This document shows positions 1 through 8,221 of a stretch of DNA of 64,000 nt, one piece after another. The stretch's first letter is position 1; each line of letters begins with the position of its first letter. A program made the position numbers and the translations under genes. The notes below the pieces were generated by a model, which was not told the DNA's origin, did no database searches, and worked only from the letters and a program-made list of their open reading frames with translations. This stretch comes from Gillisia xinjiangensis (lineage in GTDB: Bacteria > Bacteroidota > Bacteroidia > Flavobacteriales > Flavobacteriaceae). The stretch lies in contig NZ_JBKAHK010000003.1 of assembly GCF_046298265.1 (NCBI RefSeq), positions 310,001 through 374,000 on the forward strand. Direction: 5' to 3'.

Positions 1-218
1 TCCCTTGCTTCCTTGATGACAGCAGAGATCCCTTTTTTATTGATGTTTTTTAATGCAGAAGTGGAAATTTTTAAGGTTATCCATTTATCTTCTTCAGGAA
101 TATAAAAACGTTTTTTTAATAAATTAATATTAAATTTACGTTTAGTTTTATTCATAGCGTGGGATACATTGTTCCCAACCATTGCCTTTTTACCCGTAAG
201 CTCACAAACTCTTGACAT
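1..218 (-). CDS. rpmB: 50S ribosomal protein L28 (3'-truncated by window edge)
   Basis: Reading leftwards from an ATG at 218, the protein begins MSRVCELTGKKAMVGNNVSH, the typical bL28 N-terminus, and continues in frame for 72 codons to the window edge. bL28 is a small structural protein of the large ribosomal subunit. The rest of the gene, and possibly rpmG which often follows it in Bacteroidota, lies outside the window. The upstream neighbour cinA is on the same strand about 135 bases away. Confidence 0.93.
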   Translation of the reverse strand, partial: MSRVCELTGKKAMVGNNVSHAMNKTKRKFNINLLKKRFYIPEEDKWITLKISTSALKNINKKGISAVIKEAR

Positions 219-352
219 TGCTCTAATCTTTATTTTGTTATTTCAAAACAGGCTGCAAATTAACGATATTTTTACATAACAGCCAACACTATTTTAAAAA
301 TATTTATTGTTTTTTCTGGATTATCAGAATGTATCCTTCCTCCTCAAACAGG

Positions 353-1603
353 CTATTTTTGGTTTAGTTCTTTCAGAAGCATTTCAAAAGCCTTAGTCAC
401 AGCCTTTTTAACCACCTGCTCCCTGGTTTTTCCAAATATAAATTTTTTCGAAAAGACGCGCTCGGGGGTTGCTAAGCCAATATAAACCGTTCCCACTTCT
501 TCATCGCTATCCCCTTTTGTGGGGCCTGCATTTCCCGTTGTTGCCAAGGCATAGTCCGACTTAAACAATCTTTTTACATTTTCCGCCATCGCTTCGCAAA
601 CCTCGGCACTTACCACGCTGTGTTTCTCGATTAAGCTCGCAGGAACCCTAAGAATATCAGATTTTGACTGTGTGGCATAGGTTACTGTTCCGCCCTTAAA
701 ACAATTAGAAGCTCCAGAATTTGCGGTAAACTCCGCTGCGATTTCTCCGCCGGTACAACTTTCAGCAACCGCTAAAAAACGCCTTTTGGCAACAAGTAAT
801 TTATTTATAGTCAGCGTAATATCATCATCTTCACCACTGATATCTGAAATAATATCTTCCAGAAGCGGATATATTTTTTCAAATTCATGTTCTATTGCCA
901 ACCTTAGTTCCTCCTCATTCTCCCCTTTTCCGGACAATCTCAACCTTACTTTTCCAAGTGCCGGCAAGTAGGCGAGTTTTATAGAAACAGGTAAATTCCT
1001 TTCCCAATCCTCAATTCTAAGTGCAATTGCACTCTCACCCAAACCGTAGGTTTTTATTGTTTTGTGAAAAATAAAAGGCCTTTTGAATTCTTTCTGAAGT
1101 TTTGGGATTACCTCGAGCTCCATCATCTTTTTCATCTCAAAGGGAACTCCGGGCATAGCGATAAAAACCTTTTCCTCTTTCTTCATCCATAAACCCGGCG
1201 CTGTGCCGTATTTATTGAAAAGAATCTGTGCTTTAGATGGAACTAAAGCCTGTTCCCTGTTAAGGTTTGAAATAGGAGTTGAAACATGTTTAGCAAAGAG
1301 TTCTTCTACATGCTTGAGTACTTCTTCATTATTTACAAGAATGTCGTCAAAATATTCACATAGGGTATGCTTGGTCACATCATCCTTTGTAGGGCCCAGC
1401 CCACCGGTGATTATAACAACATCTGCCCTTTCTGAAGCTTCTTTAAGCGTTTGTAAAATGTGTGATTTTTCATCCTCTATGGAGGTGATCTGGTGAACGG
1501 AAATCCCAATCTTATTTAAACTTTGGGCGATAAATGCAGAATTGGTATCTACAATTTGTCCAATTAAGATCTCATCTCCAATGGTAATTATTTCAGCGGT
1601 CAT
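353..1603 (-). CDS. cinA: CinA-like protein (competence/damage-inducible; nicotinamide nucleotide deamidase)
   Basis: A 416-residue, full-length two-domain CinA. The N-terminal MoCF/COG1058 domain (about 1-170) carries ITIGDEIL and GGLGPTKDD. The C-terminal amidohydrolase domain (about 275-412) carries AESCTGG near residue 280 and a TYATQSK segment, where the catalytic serine, threonine and tyrosine lie in this family. Family members deamidate nicotinamide mononucleotide and hydrolyse ADP-ribose-type pyrophosphates, a pyridine nucleotide salvage role. The start codon overlaps the end of the upstream Hpt gene, so the two are probably translationally coupled. Confidence 0.92.
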   Translation of the reverse strand: MTAEIITIGDEILIGQIVDTNSAFIAQSLNKIGISVHQITSIEDEKSHILQTLKEASERADVVIITGGLGPTKDDVTKHTLCEYFDDILVNNEEVLKHVEELFAKHVSTPISNLNREQALVPSKAQILFNKYGTAPGLWMKKEEKVFIAMPGVPFEMKKMMELEVIPKLQKEFKRPFIFHKTIKTYGLGESAIALRIEDWERNLPVSIKLAYLPALGKVRLRLSGKGENEEELRLAIEHEFEKIYPLLEDIISDISGEDDDITLTINKLLVAKRRFLAVAESCTGGEIAAEFTANSGASNCFKGGTVTYATQSKSDILRVPASLIEKHSVVSAEVCEAMAENVKRLFKSDYALATTGNAGPTKGDSDEEVGTVYIGLATPERVFSKKFIFGKTREQVVKKAVTKAFEMLLKELNQK

Positions 1604-1944
1604 TAAAGCTCATAATCTTTCTTAAGGTCCTGTTCAGCCAGCGTCACTTTATCGGCGATTTTCCTTCCGGCATTTCCAGCGTTTTCCTGGTTGGTCTTGC
1701 CTTTAGACCAGGCTTCAATCACAAGGATTTGCTCCATTAAATCCAGACCAAAAAGCGCCAGGTTTGGCTTCATTTTGTGTGCATATTGATATGCAAGCTT
1801 TGGATTATTGCTATCTATAGCTTCACTCATAGAACGCACATCTGGGGGAATTTCCTCAAGAAATGTTTCTACAATCACCTTCACGAAATCTTCATCACCG
1901 CCAGCCATCTCATTTACTGCTTTTAAATCGTAATAATTACTCAT
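1603..1944 (-). CDS. Stand-alone Hpt (histidine phosphotransfer) protein
   Basis: A 113-residue, all-helical soluble protein. The segment AYQYAHKMKPNLALFGL around His56 matches the phospho-accepting helix of Hpt domains (HxxK, then a small or hydrophobic stretch). Hpt proteins relay phosphate from the receiver domain of a hybrid kinase to a response regulator. No kinase or regulator is adjacent; the nearest candidate donor in the window is the hybrid kinase at 22155-24371, which has a receiver but no Hpt domain. That partnership is inference. The gene lies between an FAH hydrolase and cinA and overlaps cinA by a base. Confidence 0.75.
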   Translation of the reverse strand: MSNYYDLKAVNEMAGGDEDFVKVIVETFLEEIPPDVRSMSEAIDSNNPKLAYQYAHKMKPNLALFGLDLMEQILVIEAWSKGKTNQENAGNAGRKIADKVTLAEQDLKKDYEL

Positions 1945-2559
1945 CTATTTTACGTTAATTGAAAAAAATTGTTCTTCTTCTATAAAACCCGTCAATGTAT
2001 CATTAATTGAAACTTTTCCTACGCCCTGAGGAGTTCCGGTAAATATTATATCGCCAATTTTTAAAGTGAAAAATTGAGAAACATAGGAGATAATTTCATC
2101 TGTTTTCCAAAGCATATTGCCAGAATTGCCCTTTTGAACCTTCTCCCCGTTTTTTAACAAGCTAAAGTTAATATTATTTAAATCACTGAAAGAATTTTTG
2201 TTCATCCATTTTTCTCCAATGACTGCAGCCCCATCAAAAGCTTTGGACTTTTCCCAGGGCAAACCCTTTTCCTTTAATTTTTTCTGAAGGTCTCTCGCGG
2301 TAAAATCTATTCCTAATCCTATTTCATCATAGTATTTATGAGCGAATTTTTCCTGGATATATTTGCCCACTTTTTTAATCCTGACAAGCAGTTCCACTTC
2401 ATAATGCACATCATCAGAAAAATCGGGGATAAAGAAGGGTTGTTTTTTTAATAGAACAGCGGTATCGGGTTTTAAAAAGATAACCGGTTCCTCCGGACGC
2501 TCATTATTTAGTTCCGAAATATGTTCAGTATAATTTCTACCAATACAAATTATTTTCAT
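1945..2559 (-). CDS. Fumarylacetoacetate hydrolase (FAH) family protein
   Basis: A 204-residue protein covering essentially the FAH catalytic fold. Metal-ligand positions typical of the family are visible: the ExE pair in HYEVELLVRI (Glu54, Glu56) and Asp85 in GIDFTARD, followed by a lysine-containing KSKAFDGAAVIG segment and FTGTPQGVG near the C-terminus. Relatives include acylpyruvate hydrolases and oxaloacetate tautomerases or decarboxylases, so the substrate is not fixed by sequence. It ends immediately before the Hpt gene and starts 36 bases after the exonuclease gene, suggesting one leftward transcript. Confidence 0.85.
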   Translation of the reverse strand: MKIICIGRNYTEHISELNNERPEEPVIFLKPDTAVLLKKQPFFIPDFSDDVHYEVELLVRIKKVGKYIQEKFAHKYYDEIGLGIDFTARDLQKKLKEKGLPWEKSKAFDGAAVIGEKWMNKNSFSDLNNINFSLLKNGEKVQKGNSGNMLWKTDEIISYVSQFFTLKIGDIIFTGTPQGVGKVSINDTLTGFIEEEQFFSINVK

Positions 2560-2595
2560 TTAAGAAGATTTTATTTTGAACTATATATTAAGTGA

Positions 2596-3372
2596 TTATT
2601 TCAATTTTGTATTGAGTTTTCTTAGTTTAATAGCGGTAAGCACTTTTTTGGTATATAACGGAAAATCGGCATTTTGTATCCATCCGAAATAACCCGGCTC
2701 CTCTTCCAAAACTTTTTCTACGAGCTTTCCTTTAAACTTTCCGAAGGCAAAAACCTCATCTCCTTTTTTATCATAGCCTATAAAACCGGCGAAATCTGCA
2801 AACTTTCTACGGGAACTGTACTCCCCCAGCCAGGACATTTCATTGGTTAAATCTTCATATTTATCCAATTGTGACTTTAAGATCTCATAGGTTGCATTCG
2901 TATCTGCTTCAGCTGAATGGGCACCTTCAAGATCTTTCTCACAATAAAACTTATATGCTGCAGAAAGGGTTCGTTGCTCCTTTTTATGGAAAATCGTTTG
3001 AACATCTACCGAAACCACATTTTTCATCTCAAAATCAATTCCCACCCTAAGCAACTCTTCAACAAGCAAAGGAATATCAAATCTGTTGGAATTATATCCT
3101 CCCAAGTCGCAGGATTTGATCATTTCATGGATTTGTGGTGCCAACTCCTTAAAAGTAGGTTCTTCGGCTATTTTCTCATTTGAAATTCCGTGAATGGCAA
3201 TTACCTCCTCCGGGATTTTCATCTCCGGATTTACCAGCCAGGTCTTGCTTTCTTTATTTCCGTTAGGAAAAACCTTTAATATTGAAATTTCTACGATCCG
3301 GTCCTTTGAAAGGTTCATTCCTGTGGTTTCCAAATCGAAAAAACATATTGGCTTGGTAAGCTTTAACTCCAT
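2596..3372 (-). CDS. DnaQ-like 3'-5' exonuclease (DEDDh family)
   Basis: A 258-residue protein. The exonuclease fold occupies about residues 8-175: ExoI motif FDLETTG (Asp13, Glu15), ExoII around YNSNRFDIPLLVEEL, and an ExoIII motif HSAEADTNAT, which places the protein in the DEDDh class. The C-terminal 80 residues (GDEVFAFGKFKGKLV...GYFGWIQNADFPLYTKKVL) form an extra small domain seen in many Bacteroidota relatives. It could be a stand-alone proofreading or repair exonuclease; it is not the replicative epsilon subunit by any context visible here. It is the first gene of the leftward run towards rpmB. Confidence 0.85.
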   Translation of the reverse strand: MELKLTKPICFFDLETTGMNLSKDRIVEISILKVFPNGNKESKTWLVNPEMKIPEEVIAIHGISNEKIAEEPTFKELAPQIHEMIKSCDLGGYNSNRFDIPLLVEELLRVGIDFEMKNVVSVDVQTIFHKKEQRTLSAAYKFYCEKDLEGAHSAEADTNATYEILKSQLDKYEDLTNEMSWLGEYSSRRKFADFAGFIGYDKKGDEVFAFGKFKGKLVEKVLEEEPGYFGWIQNADFPLYTKKVLTAIKLRKLNTKLK

Positions 3373-3404
3373 AACAACTATTTTTTATTGTAAATATACA
3401 TTAA

Positions 3405-3590
3405 TGTCCGGTAAAGAGTCAAGATCGTTCCGCCTTTGGCGTAACTGCAAGAATATAGAACCAAGACTTGATTTTTAATTAACTGATAAATATTTAGGTA
3501 TGATTTCTATTTTTTCAGAACACTTTAATTATCTAATTGAAAAATTCAGAAAAGTAAGGTTTGTTTAATTCAAATCCATTGGAATGTCCA
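3405..3590 (+). repeat. R1 element copy 1 (MITE-like, 3' part lost)
   Basis: The copy starts with the terminal sequence TGTCCGGTAAA at 3405 and contains the shared core AAGATCGTTCCGCCTTTGGC, followed by the AT-rich interior common to copies 2 and 5. Near its end it has the small inverted repeat ATTGGA-ATG-TCCAAT. The expected right terminus is missing because the R2 element begins here. Boundaries come from eye alignment with the complete copy at 8222-8455. Confidence 0.8.
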
Positions 3591-3906
3591 ATCTATATTA
3601 GGAAATTGCATCAAGGTGTTTACTTTAACCACAAAGGTCACAAAGTTTTCGCAAAGAACACAAAGGCTTACTATTCCATTCGGAACTTCTGCAAAGTGGT
3701 CCTTTTCTAATTTACAAATCAATAATTTTCCAGTTGGTTCAATTTCAATCCCCAGTTTTTTCTTTGTGTCCTCAGCCTGTACGTACCCGGTCCGGGCGGG
3801 TGTTTTTTTTCTTAGCGTGCTTTGCGGTTAAAAAGAAACGAAGCAAAAACGGCAATTCTTAACTGAAATCTATAAAATCATCCACAATGTTCCATAACGT
3901 TACCAT
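3587..3906 (+). repeat. R2 element copy 1 (CTTTGTG-rich dispersed repeat)
   Basis: About 320 bases, inserted at or joined to the end of R1 copy 1. It contains the inverted flanks TTTAACCACAAAG (about 3621) and CTTTGCGGTTAAA (about 3820), the shared block CCATTCCATTCGG, and a tail AAAATCATCCACAATGTTCC. All of these recur in the same order on the opposite strand at 37775-38072. A 71-codon open frame inside it (3616-3831) is translation of the repeat, not a gene. Together R1 and R2 fill most of the gap between the exonuclease and E2 genes. Confidence 0.8.
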
Positions 3907-4019
3907 TTTTCTCTAACATTTCCAGAAAATGAAAATTCATCAGTTATAAAATAATAAGCCGCAAAATCACAGTAGGTATTTCAGTGATCATGCAGCTTAT
4001 TTATTTCAAATATTATATT

Positions 4020-5327
4020 TTAAATATCCCTGTTCTTATCAAAAGCCTCTAAATATTGTGCTACTCTTTGAACAAATTGTCCTCCCAGCGCACCATTCAC
4101 GACACGGTGGTCATAACTATGAGAAAGAAACATTTTATGACGAATCCCTATAAAATCACCTTCCGGAGTTTCGATTACCGCTGGCACTTTTCTAATAGCT
4201 CCCAGGGCTAAAATCGCTACCTGTGGCTGGTTGATTATGGGAGTCCCCATAATACTGCCAAAGGTTCCTACATTGGTAACAGTGTAAGTTCCTCCCTGAA
4301 TATCGTCTGGCTTCAGTTTGTTGGTTTTTGCCCTATTGGCAAGATCATTAACCGCCTTGGCCATACCAACCAGGTTTAACCTGTCGGCATTTTTAATAAC
4401 CGGAACAATTAAATTCCCATCGGGAAGCGCTGCGGCCATTCCAAGGTTGATATTCTTTCTTTTTATTATTTTGTCTCCATCTACCGAAATATTAACCATT
4501 GGGAAATCCTTAATCGCCCTGGCTACGGCTTCCATAAATATTGGTGTAAAGGTGAGTTTTTCACCCTCGCGTTTCTCAAATTCGTTTTTATGCTTATTTC
4601 TCCAGTTCCAGATATTGGTAACATCAACCTCGATAAAAGATTGCACATGTGCAGATGTTAGATTACTCTCCACCATATGATGGGCGATCATTTTACCCAT
4701 TCTGCCCATTTCAATTATTTCATCTTCCCCGTTAACACTTATTGGAGCTGCTGGTTTTTTAATGGAAGGTTCCGGCCTTTCAGCAGGCGCAGCTTGTTGT
4801 GGTTTAGAGGAACGGGTCTCCACATAACCCAGAATATCATTTTTGGTTACCCGGCCATCTTTTCCGGATCCTTCAAGACTTTCGAGTTCCTGTAAGGATA
4901 TGCCTTCTTTTTTAGCTATATTTTTTACCAGGGGAGAATAAAATTTTGTGGAATCTGCATAAAATTCAGGAGAAGACTGTATGCTTTCTTTTGCTGAAGC
5001 AACAATTTCTTCAGCTTCGTCTGCCATAACTTCCTCTGCTGCTTCCTCCGGTTCTTCTGAGGTGGTTTCTGAGCTTCCTTCTCCATCCTTGACTTCAATT
5101 ATAGCAATAATTTGTCCTACCTGTACTAAATCATCGGCTTCAAAAAGTTTTTCCACCAGGACACCATCAACTTCACTTGGAACTTCACTATCCACTTTAT
5201 CTGTGGCGATCTCCAGTACAGCCTCATCGGCTTCAATGGTATCTCCTACCTCCTTTAACCAATTTGTAATGGTTGCTTCTGCAACACTTTCGCCCATTTT
5301 GGGCAACTTTAGTTCAAACTTTGCCAT
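4020..5327 (-). CDS. Dihydrolipoamide acyltransferase, E2 component of a 2-oxoacid dehydrogenase complex
   Basis: A 435-residue E2 with all three domains. A single lipoyl domain (1-80) has the lipoylated lysine in EIATDKVDS (Lys44). An acidic Glu/Ala linker follows, then a peripheral subunit-binding domain (about 130-170, SPLVKNIAKKEGI...GKDGRVTKNDIL) and a CAT-like acyltransferase domain (about 205-430). It transfers an acyl group from E1 to CoA; specificity (branched-chain, pyruvate or 2-oxoglutarate) is not settled, and no E1 or E3 gene is adjacent. The active-site motif reads YDHRVVNGALGG: the histidine is present but the usual HxxxDG aspartate is asparagine. Confidence 0.9.
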   Translation of the reverse strand: MAKFELKLPKMGESVAEATITNWLKEVGDTIEADEAVLEIATDKVDSEVPSEVDGVLVEKLFEADDLVQVGQIIAIIEVKDGEGSSETTSEEPEEAAEEVMADEAEEIVASAKESIQSSPEFYADSTKFYSPLVKNIAKKEGISLQELESLEGSGKDGRVTKNDILGYVETRSSKPQQAAPAERPEPSIKKPAAPISVNGEDEIIEMGRMGKMIAHHMVESNLTSAHVQSFIEVDVTNIWNWRNKHKNEFEKREGEKLTFTPIFMEAVARAIKDFPMVNISVDGDKIIKRKNINLGMAAALPDGNLIVPVIKNADRLNLVGMAKAVNDLANRAKTNKLKPDDIQGGTYTVTNVGTFGSIMGTPIINQPQVAILALGAIRKVPAVIETPEGDFIGIRHKMFLSHSYDHRVVNGALGGQFVQRVAQYLEAFDKNRDI

Positions 5328-5542
5328 ATTATTATCTCAAAGATGTTTTTTGTAATACCGATTGCGAAATTACTTATTTTAACGCACTCTTAGTATTAAA
5401 TATTCAATAAAATTATTTTTAATTGTTTTTTTGTGCTGTCATTCAATCATTTCGCTTTCTGTAAAAATACAGTTTCAATTCCTGAAATTAAAAAGAATGA
5501 ACCTGTTTTAATGCCACAGCTGCTTTTATTTCCCCGGAAAAT

Positions 5543-6160
5543 TCAATTTTTAAGCGAGCCTTCAAAGGGTATTCTATTCGTTATGCTCCTGCCCAGGGTA
5601 ACTTCATCTGCGTATTCAAGCTCATCACCTACCGAGATTCCACGGGCAATTGTGGAGGTTTTCACCTTTATTCCTTCCAGCTGCTTAAAAATATAAAAAT
5701 TGGTGGTATCCCCTTCCAAAGTTGAGCTCAAAGCAAAAATAATCTCTTCAATTTCTCCTGCTTTTACTTTATCTATAAGGGATTTTATAGTCAATTGTGA
5801 TGGTCCAATCCCGTCCATAGGACTAATTTTTCCTCCCAGCACGTGATACAATCCGCGGTACTGACTTGTATTTTCTATCGCCATCACATCCCGGATATCT
5901 TCCACAACGCATACAATCTCCCGAACCCTGTTTTGATTGGAACAAATCTCACATAATGCTGTATCGCTGATATTGTGACAGTTATTACAAAGTTTGATTT
6001 TCGTTCGTAAATTCACCAAAGCTTCTGAAAGTTGTGTGGTTTGCTCCGCTGGTTGCTTTAATAAATGCAGCACAAGTCTTAATGCGGTGCGCTTTCCCAC
6101 TCCCGGAAGCTGGGACATTTCGGCTACGGCCTGTTCCAATAATTTTGAAGAAAAATCCAT
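5543..6160 (-). CDS. recR: Recombination mediator protein RecR
   Basis: A 205-residue, full-length RecR. It has an N-terminal helix-hairpin-helix (LPGVGKRTALRLVLHLL), a C4 zinc finger (Cys58, Cys61, Cys70, Cys73 in KLCNNCHNISDTALCEICS), a Toprim domain (VCVVEDIRDVMAIE...YHVLGGKISPMDGIGP) and a C-terminal Walker-B-like region. RecR works with RecO (and RecF) to load RecA at gaps in single-stranded DNA. It is divergent from the symporter gene that follows. Confidence 0.96.
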   Translation of the reverse strand: MDFSSKLLEQAVAEMSQLPGVGKRTALRLVLHLLKQPAEQTTQLSEALVNLRTKIKLCNNCHNISDTALCEICSNQNRVREIVCVVEDIRDVMAIENTSQYRGLYHVLGGKISPMDGIGPSQLTIKSLIDKVKAGEIEEIIFALSSTLEGDTTNFYIFKQLEGIKVKTSTIARGISVGDELEYADEVTLGRSITNRIPFEGSLKN

Positions 6161-6265
6161 GTTTCAAAATTACGTTTTTTTACTTCAAATCAATAAAATT
6201 AAGACGCAGATTGCCGGTTGCAAATTAATGCATTATTTGTAATTTGCTCCCGAAATCAATCTTCT

Positions 6266-7711
6266 ATGCAACCCCTTTATATCCTCCTGCTTATCGCCGC
6301 CTATTTTGGAGCTTTATTGATCATCTCCTATTTTACCGGAAAAGAATCCAATAATGATACATTCTTTAAAGCCAACAGGGAATCTCCCTGGTATTTAGTG
6401 GCATTTGGAATGATAGGCGCCTCCCTAAGCGGGGTTACCTTTATCTCGGTTCCCGGTTGGGTTGAGGCCAGCCAGTTTAGTTATATGCAGGTTGTGCTGG
6501 GATATATCGTTGGATACCTGGTTATAGGAACCGTTTTGCTTCCGCTTTATTACCGGATGAACCTCACCTCTATTTACACCTATCTGGAAAGCAGATTTGG
6601 TATATATTCCTATAAAACCGGCGCTTCTTTTTTCCTGCTGTCAAGAGTAGTAGGATCCAGTTTTAGATTATTCCTGGTAGCCAATGTTTTGCAGATTATT
6701 TTATTCGATGCCCTGGGGATCCCTTTTTGGGCCACAGTGGTTATGACTATTGCCCTCATTTGGATTTATACATTTAAATCTGGTATAAAAACAATTGTTT
6801 ATACAGATACCCTTCAAACGCTAAGTATGCTTATTGCCGTGGGAGTAAGCATCTATTTTATTTCTGATGATCTCGGAATTCAGGGAAGTGATCTTATCTC
6901 CCACATTTCCAATAGTGAATTGTCGAAGATTTTCTTTTTTGATGATATCAGAAGTGCCGATTATTTCTGGAAACAGTTTATATCCGGTGCATTTATCGCC
7001 ATTGTGATGACAGGACTGGACCAGGATATGATGCAAAAAAACCTAACCTGCAGAAACCTGAAAGACGCACAAAAAAATATGTTCTGGTTCACTATTGTGC
7101 TCACTTTTGTGAACCTGGTCTTTTTGGCCCTTGGGGTTTTATTGACCGAATATGCACGCACCAACGGAATTGAGTCTTTTAAAGATGAATTATTTCCGGT
7201 AATAGCCACTCAAAGCGACTTAGGCTTTGGGATCGCAATATTTTTCATAATCGGACTTATAGCAGCTGCATACAGCAGTGCGGATAGTGCATTAACCGCG
7301 CTAACTACTTCTTTTAGCATCGATATCATGGATATTGAAAAAAGATATTCAAAAGCAAAACAGGAAGTAGTTCGAAAGCAAATACATGTTGGTGTTTCTG
7401 TGGTTCTTATCCTGGTGATCATCACTTTCAAATACCTTATAAAAGATGAAAGTGTGATCGCAAAATTATTCGTTTTTGCAGGATATACCTATGGCCCGTT
7501 ACTGGGTCTTTACAGTTTTGGACTCTTCACAAAATGGAAAATAAGAGATAAATGGGTACCTGCGATAGCGATATCATCGCCTATTCTCACCTATATTATA
7601 AGCAGTAACAGTGAGATTTGGTTTGGATTTGAATTCGGATTTTTTGTGCTAATCCTAAATGGACTTTTAACTTTCCTGGGGTTAGTATTGATTCGAACCA
7701 AGCATGACTAA
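6266..7711 (+). CDS. Sodium:solute symporter (SSS family)
   Basis: A 481-residue integral membrane protein from the preferred ATG at 6266 (MQPLYILLLIAAYFGALL). An in-frame ATG at 6218 would add 16 residues without membrane character. About 13 hydrophobic segments are visible. Family signatures include the early GASLSGVTFISVPGW motif and the AAYSSADSALTALTTSFSID stretch around the sodium-binding helix (about residue 350). Relatives import sugars, sialic acid, nucleosides or organic acids with Na+; the substrate is not determinable here. Its 3' end overlaps the convergent CoA-binding gene by 30 bases. Confidence 0.87.
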   Translation: MQPLYILLLIAAYFGALLIISYFTGKESNNDTFFKANRESPWYLVAFGMIGASLSGVTFISVPGWVEASQFSYMQVVLGYIVGYLVIGTVLLPLYYRMNLTSIYTYLESRFGIYSYKTGASFFLLSRVVGSSFRLFLVANVLQIILFDALGIPFWATVVMTIALIWIYTFKSGIKTIVYTDTLQTLSMLIAVGVSIYFISDDLGIQGSDLISHISNSELSKIFFFDDIRSADYFWKQFISGAFIAIVMTGLDQDMMQKNLTCRNLKDAQKNMFWFTIVLTFVNLVFLALGVLLTEYARTNGIESFKDELFPVIATQSDLGFGIAIFFIIGLIAAAYSSADSALTALTTSFSIDIMDIEKRYSKAKQEVVRKQIHVGVSVVLILVIITFKYLIKDESVIAKLFVFAGYTYGPLLGLYSFGLFTKWKIRDKWVPAIAISSPILTYIISSNSEIWFGFEFGFFVLILNGLLTFLGLVLIRTKHD

Positions 7712-8047
7712 GGTGCAGGCAACTTCAAATTCGATGTTATTATCTTTTAGAAGCTTATATAATTCTGGATTTTCTGTGCCTGGATTGAAGATCACCCTTT
7801 CTGGATTTAGAGAAAGAATGTAATTATAGTACTCCACCTGTCTTTTAGAGTTAAGATATAAAGTTACGGTATCCACCGCTTCAAAATTTTCCTTTTCAGT
7901 AGAGACAGGAACCCCGGCTACTTCACCTTTTCTTAATCCAATCGCTACAACAGGGTGTTTATAAGAAACCAATCTGTTTATCGCCAGGTTGGAATATCGT
8001 GAAGGATTTAAGGAAGCCCCTAAAACCAATGTTTTTTTCTTTTCCAT
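7682..8047 (-). CDS. CoA-binding domain protein (YccU-like)
   Basis: A 121-residue Rossmann-fold protein, from MEKKKTLVLGASLNPSRYS. An upstream in-frame ATG at 8065 would add six residues. The early GAS/NP/RYS loop, the K/H-rich strand YKHPVVAIGLRKGEVAGVPV and the FNPGTENPE motif match the small stand-alone CoA-binding proteins of the YccU/succinyl-CoA-synthetase-like family, whose cellular role is undefined. It converges on the symporter gene, sharing 30 bases of coding sequence. Confidence 0.85.
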   Translation of the reverse strand: MEKKKTLVLGASLNPSRYSNLAINRLVSYKHPVVAIGLRKGEVAGVPVSTEKENFEAVDTVTLYLNSKRQVEYYNYILSLNPERVIFNPGTENPELYKLLKDNNIEFEVACTLVMLGSNQY

Positions 8048-8075
8048 ACGTTGCAAATTTAGCATAAAACCAGCG

Positions 8076-8106
8076 TTGTAACAAATTCCGGGTTATGTTG
8101 TCTTTG
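8076..8106 (+). promoter_or_regulatory. Candidate Bacteroidota-type promoter for the small RNA
   Basis: A -33 element TTG at 8076-8078 and a -7 element TGTCTTTG at 8099-8106 (one mismatch to TAnnTTTG) are separated by 20 bases, the spacing expected for the Bacteroidota housekeeping sigma factor. Transcription would start near 8112, just before the structured segment. Confidence 0.5.
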
Positions 8107-8111
8107 TTGTA

Positions 8112-8204
8112 TACCGAAGCTAGCTGTGAAACCGGGAAGGTTGAGATGGTTGGCTTACCCGGTGTAACAGGAAACCCATCTTCTTCTTGAAGATGGGTTT
8201 TTTT
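8112..8204 (+). ncRNA. Candidate structured small RNA (possibly Flavo-1-like)
   Basis: A stretch of about 93 bases without coding potential, preceded by a plausible promoter and ended by an intrinsic terminator. The central fold pairs CTGT with ACAG and ACCGGG with CCCGGT across a symmetric internal loop, enclosing GAAGGTTGAGATGGTTGGCT. The layout (promoter, conserved-looking hairpin, terminator) is that of an independent small RNA gene. Flavobacterial RNAs of this size include the computationally predicted Flavo-1 family; membership is a guess that an Rfam scan would settle. It is not an obvious SRP RNA because the GGAAGGNAGCAGCC-type apical motif is absent. Confidence 0.55.
8172..8204 (+). 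terminator. Intrinsic terminator of the small RNA
   Basis: Stem CCCATCTTC/GAAGATGGG (9 bp, 5-base loop), flanked by AAA and TTT that extend the stem, followed by a run of seven T on the + strand. The orientation fits a rightward transcript, not the leftward CoA-binding gene. Confidence 0.85.
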
Positions 8205-8221
8205 CTAAAAAAAAACAGAAA

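Noticed and set aside
3616..3831. 71-codon open frame
   Set aside because: It lies entirely within the R2 repeat, has low-complexity composition and its counterpart in the second R2 copy is not conserved as a frame.
8112..8204. Signal recognition particle RNA
   Set aside because: GGGAAGG is reminiscent, but the conserved GGAAGG-AGCAGCC apical motif and the pairing around it are missing.
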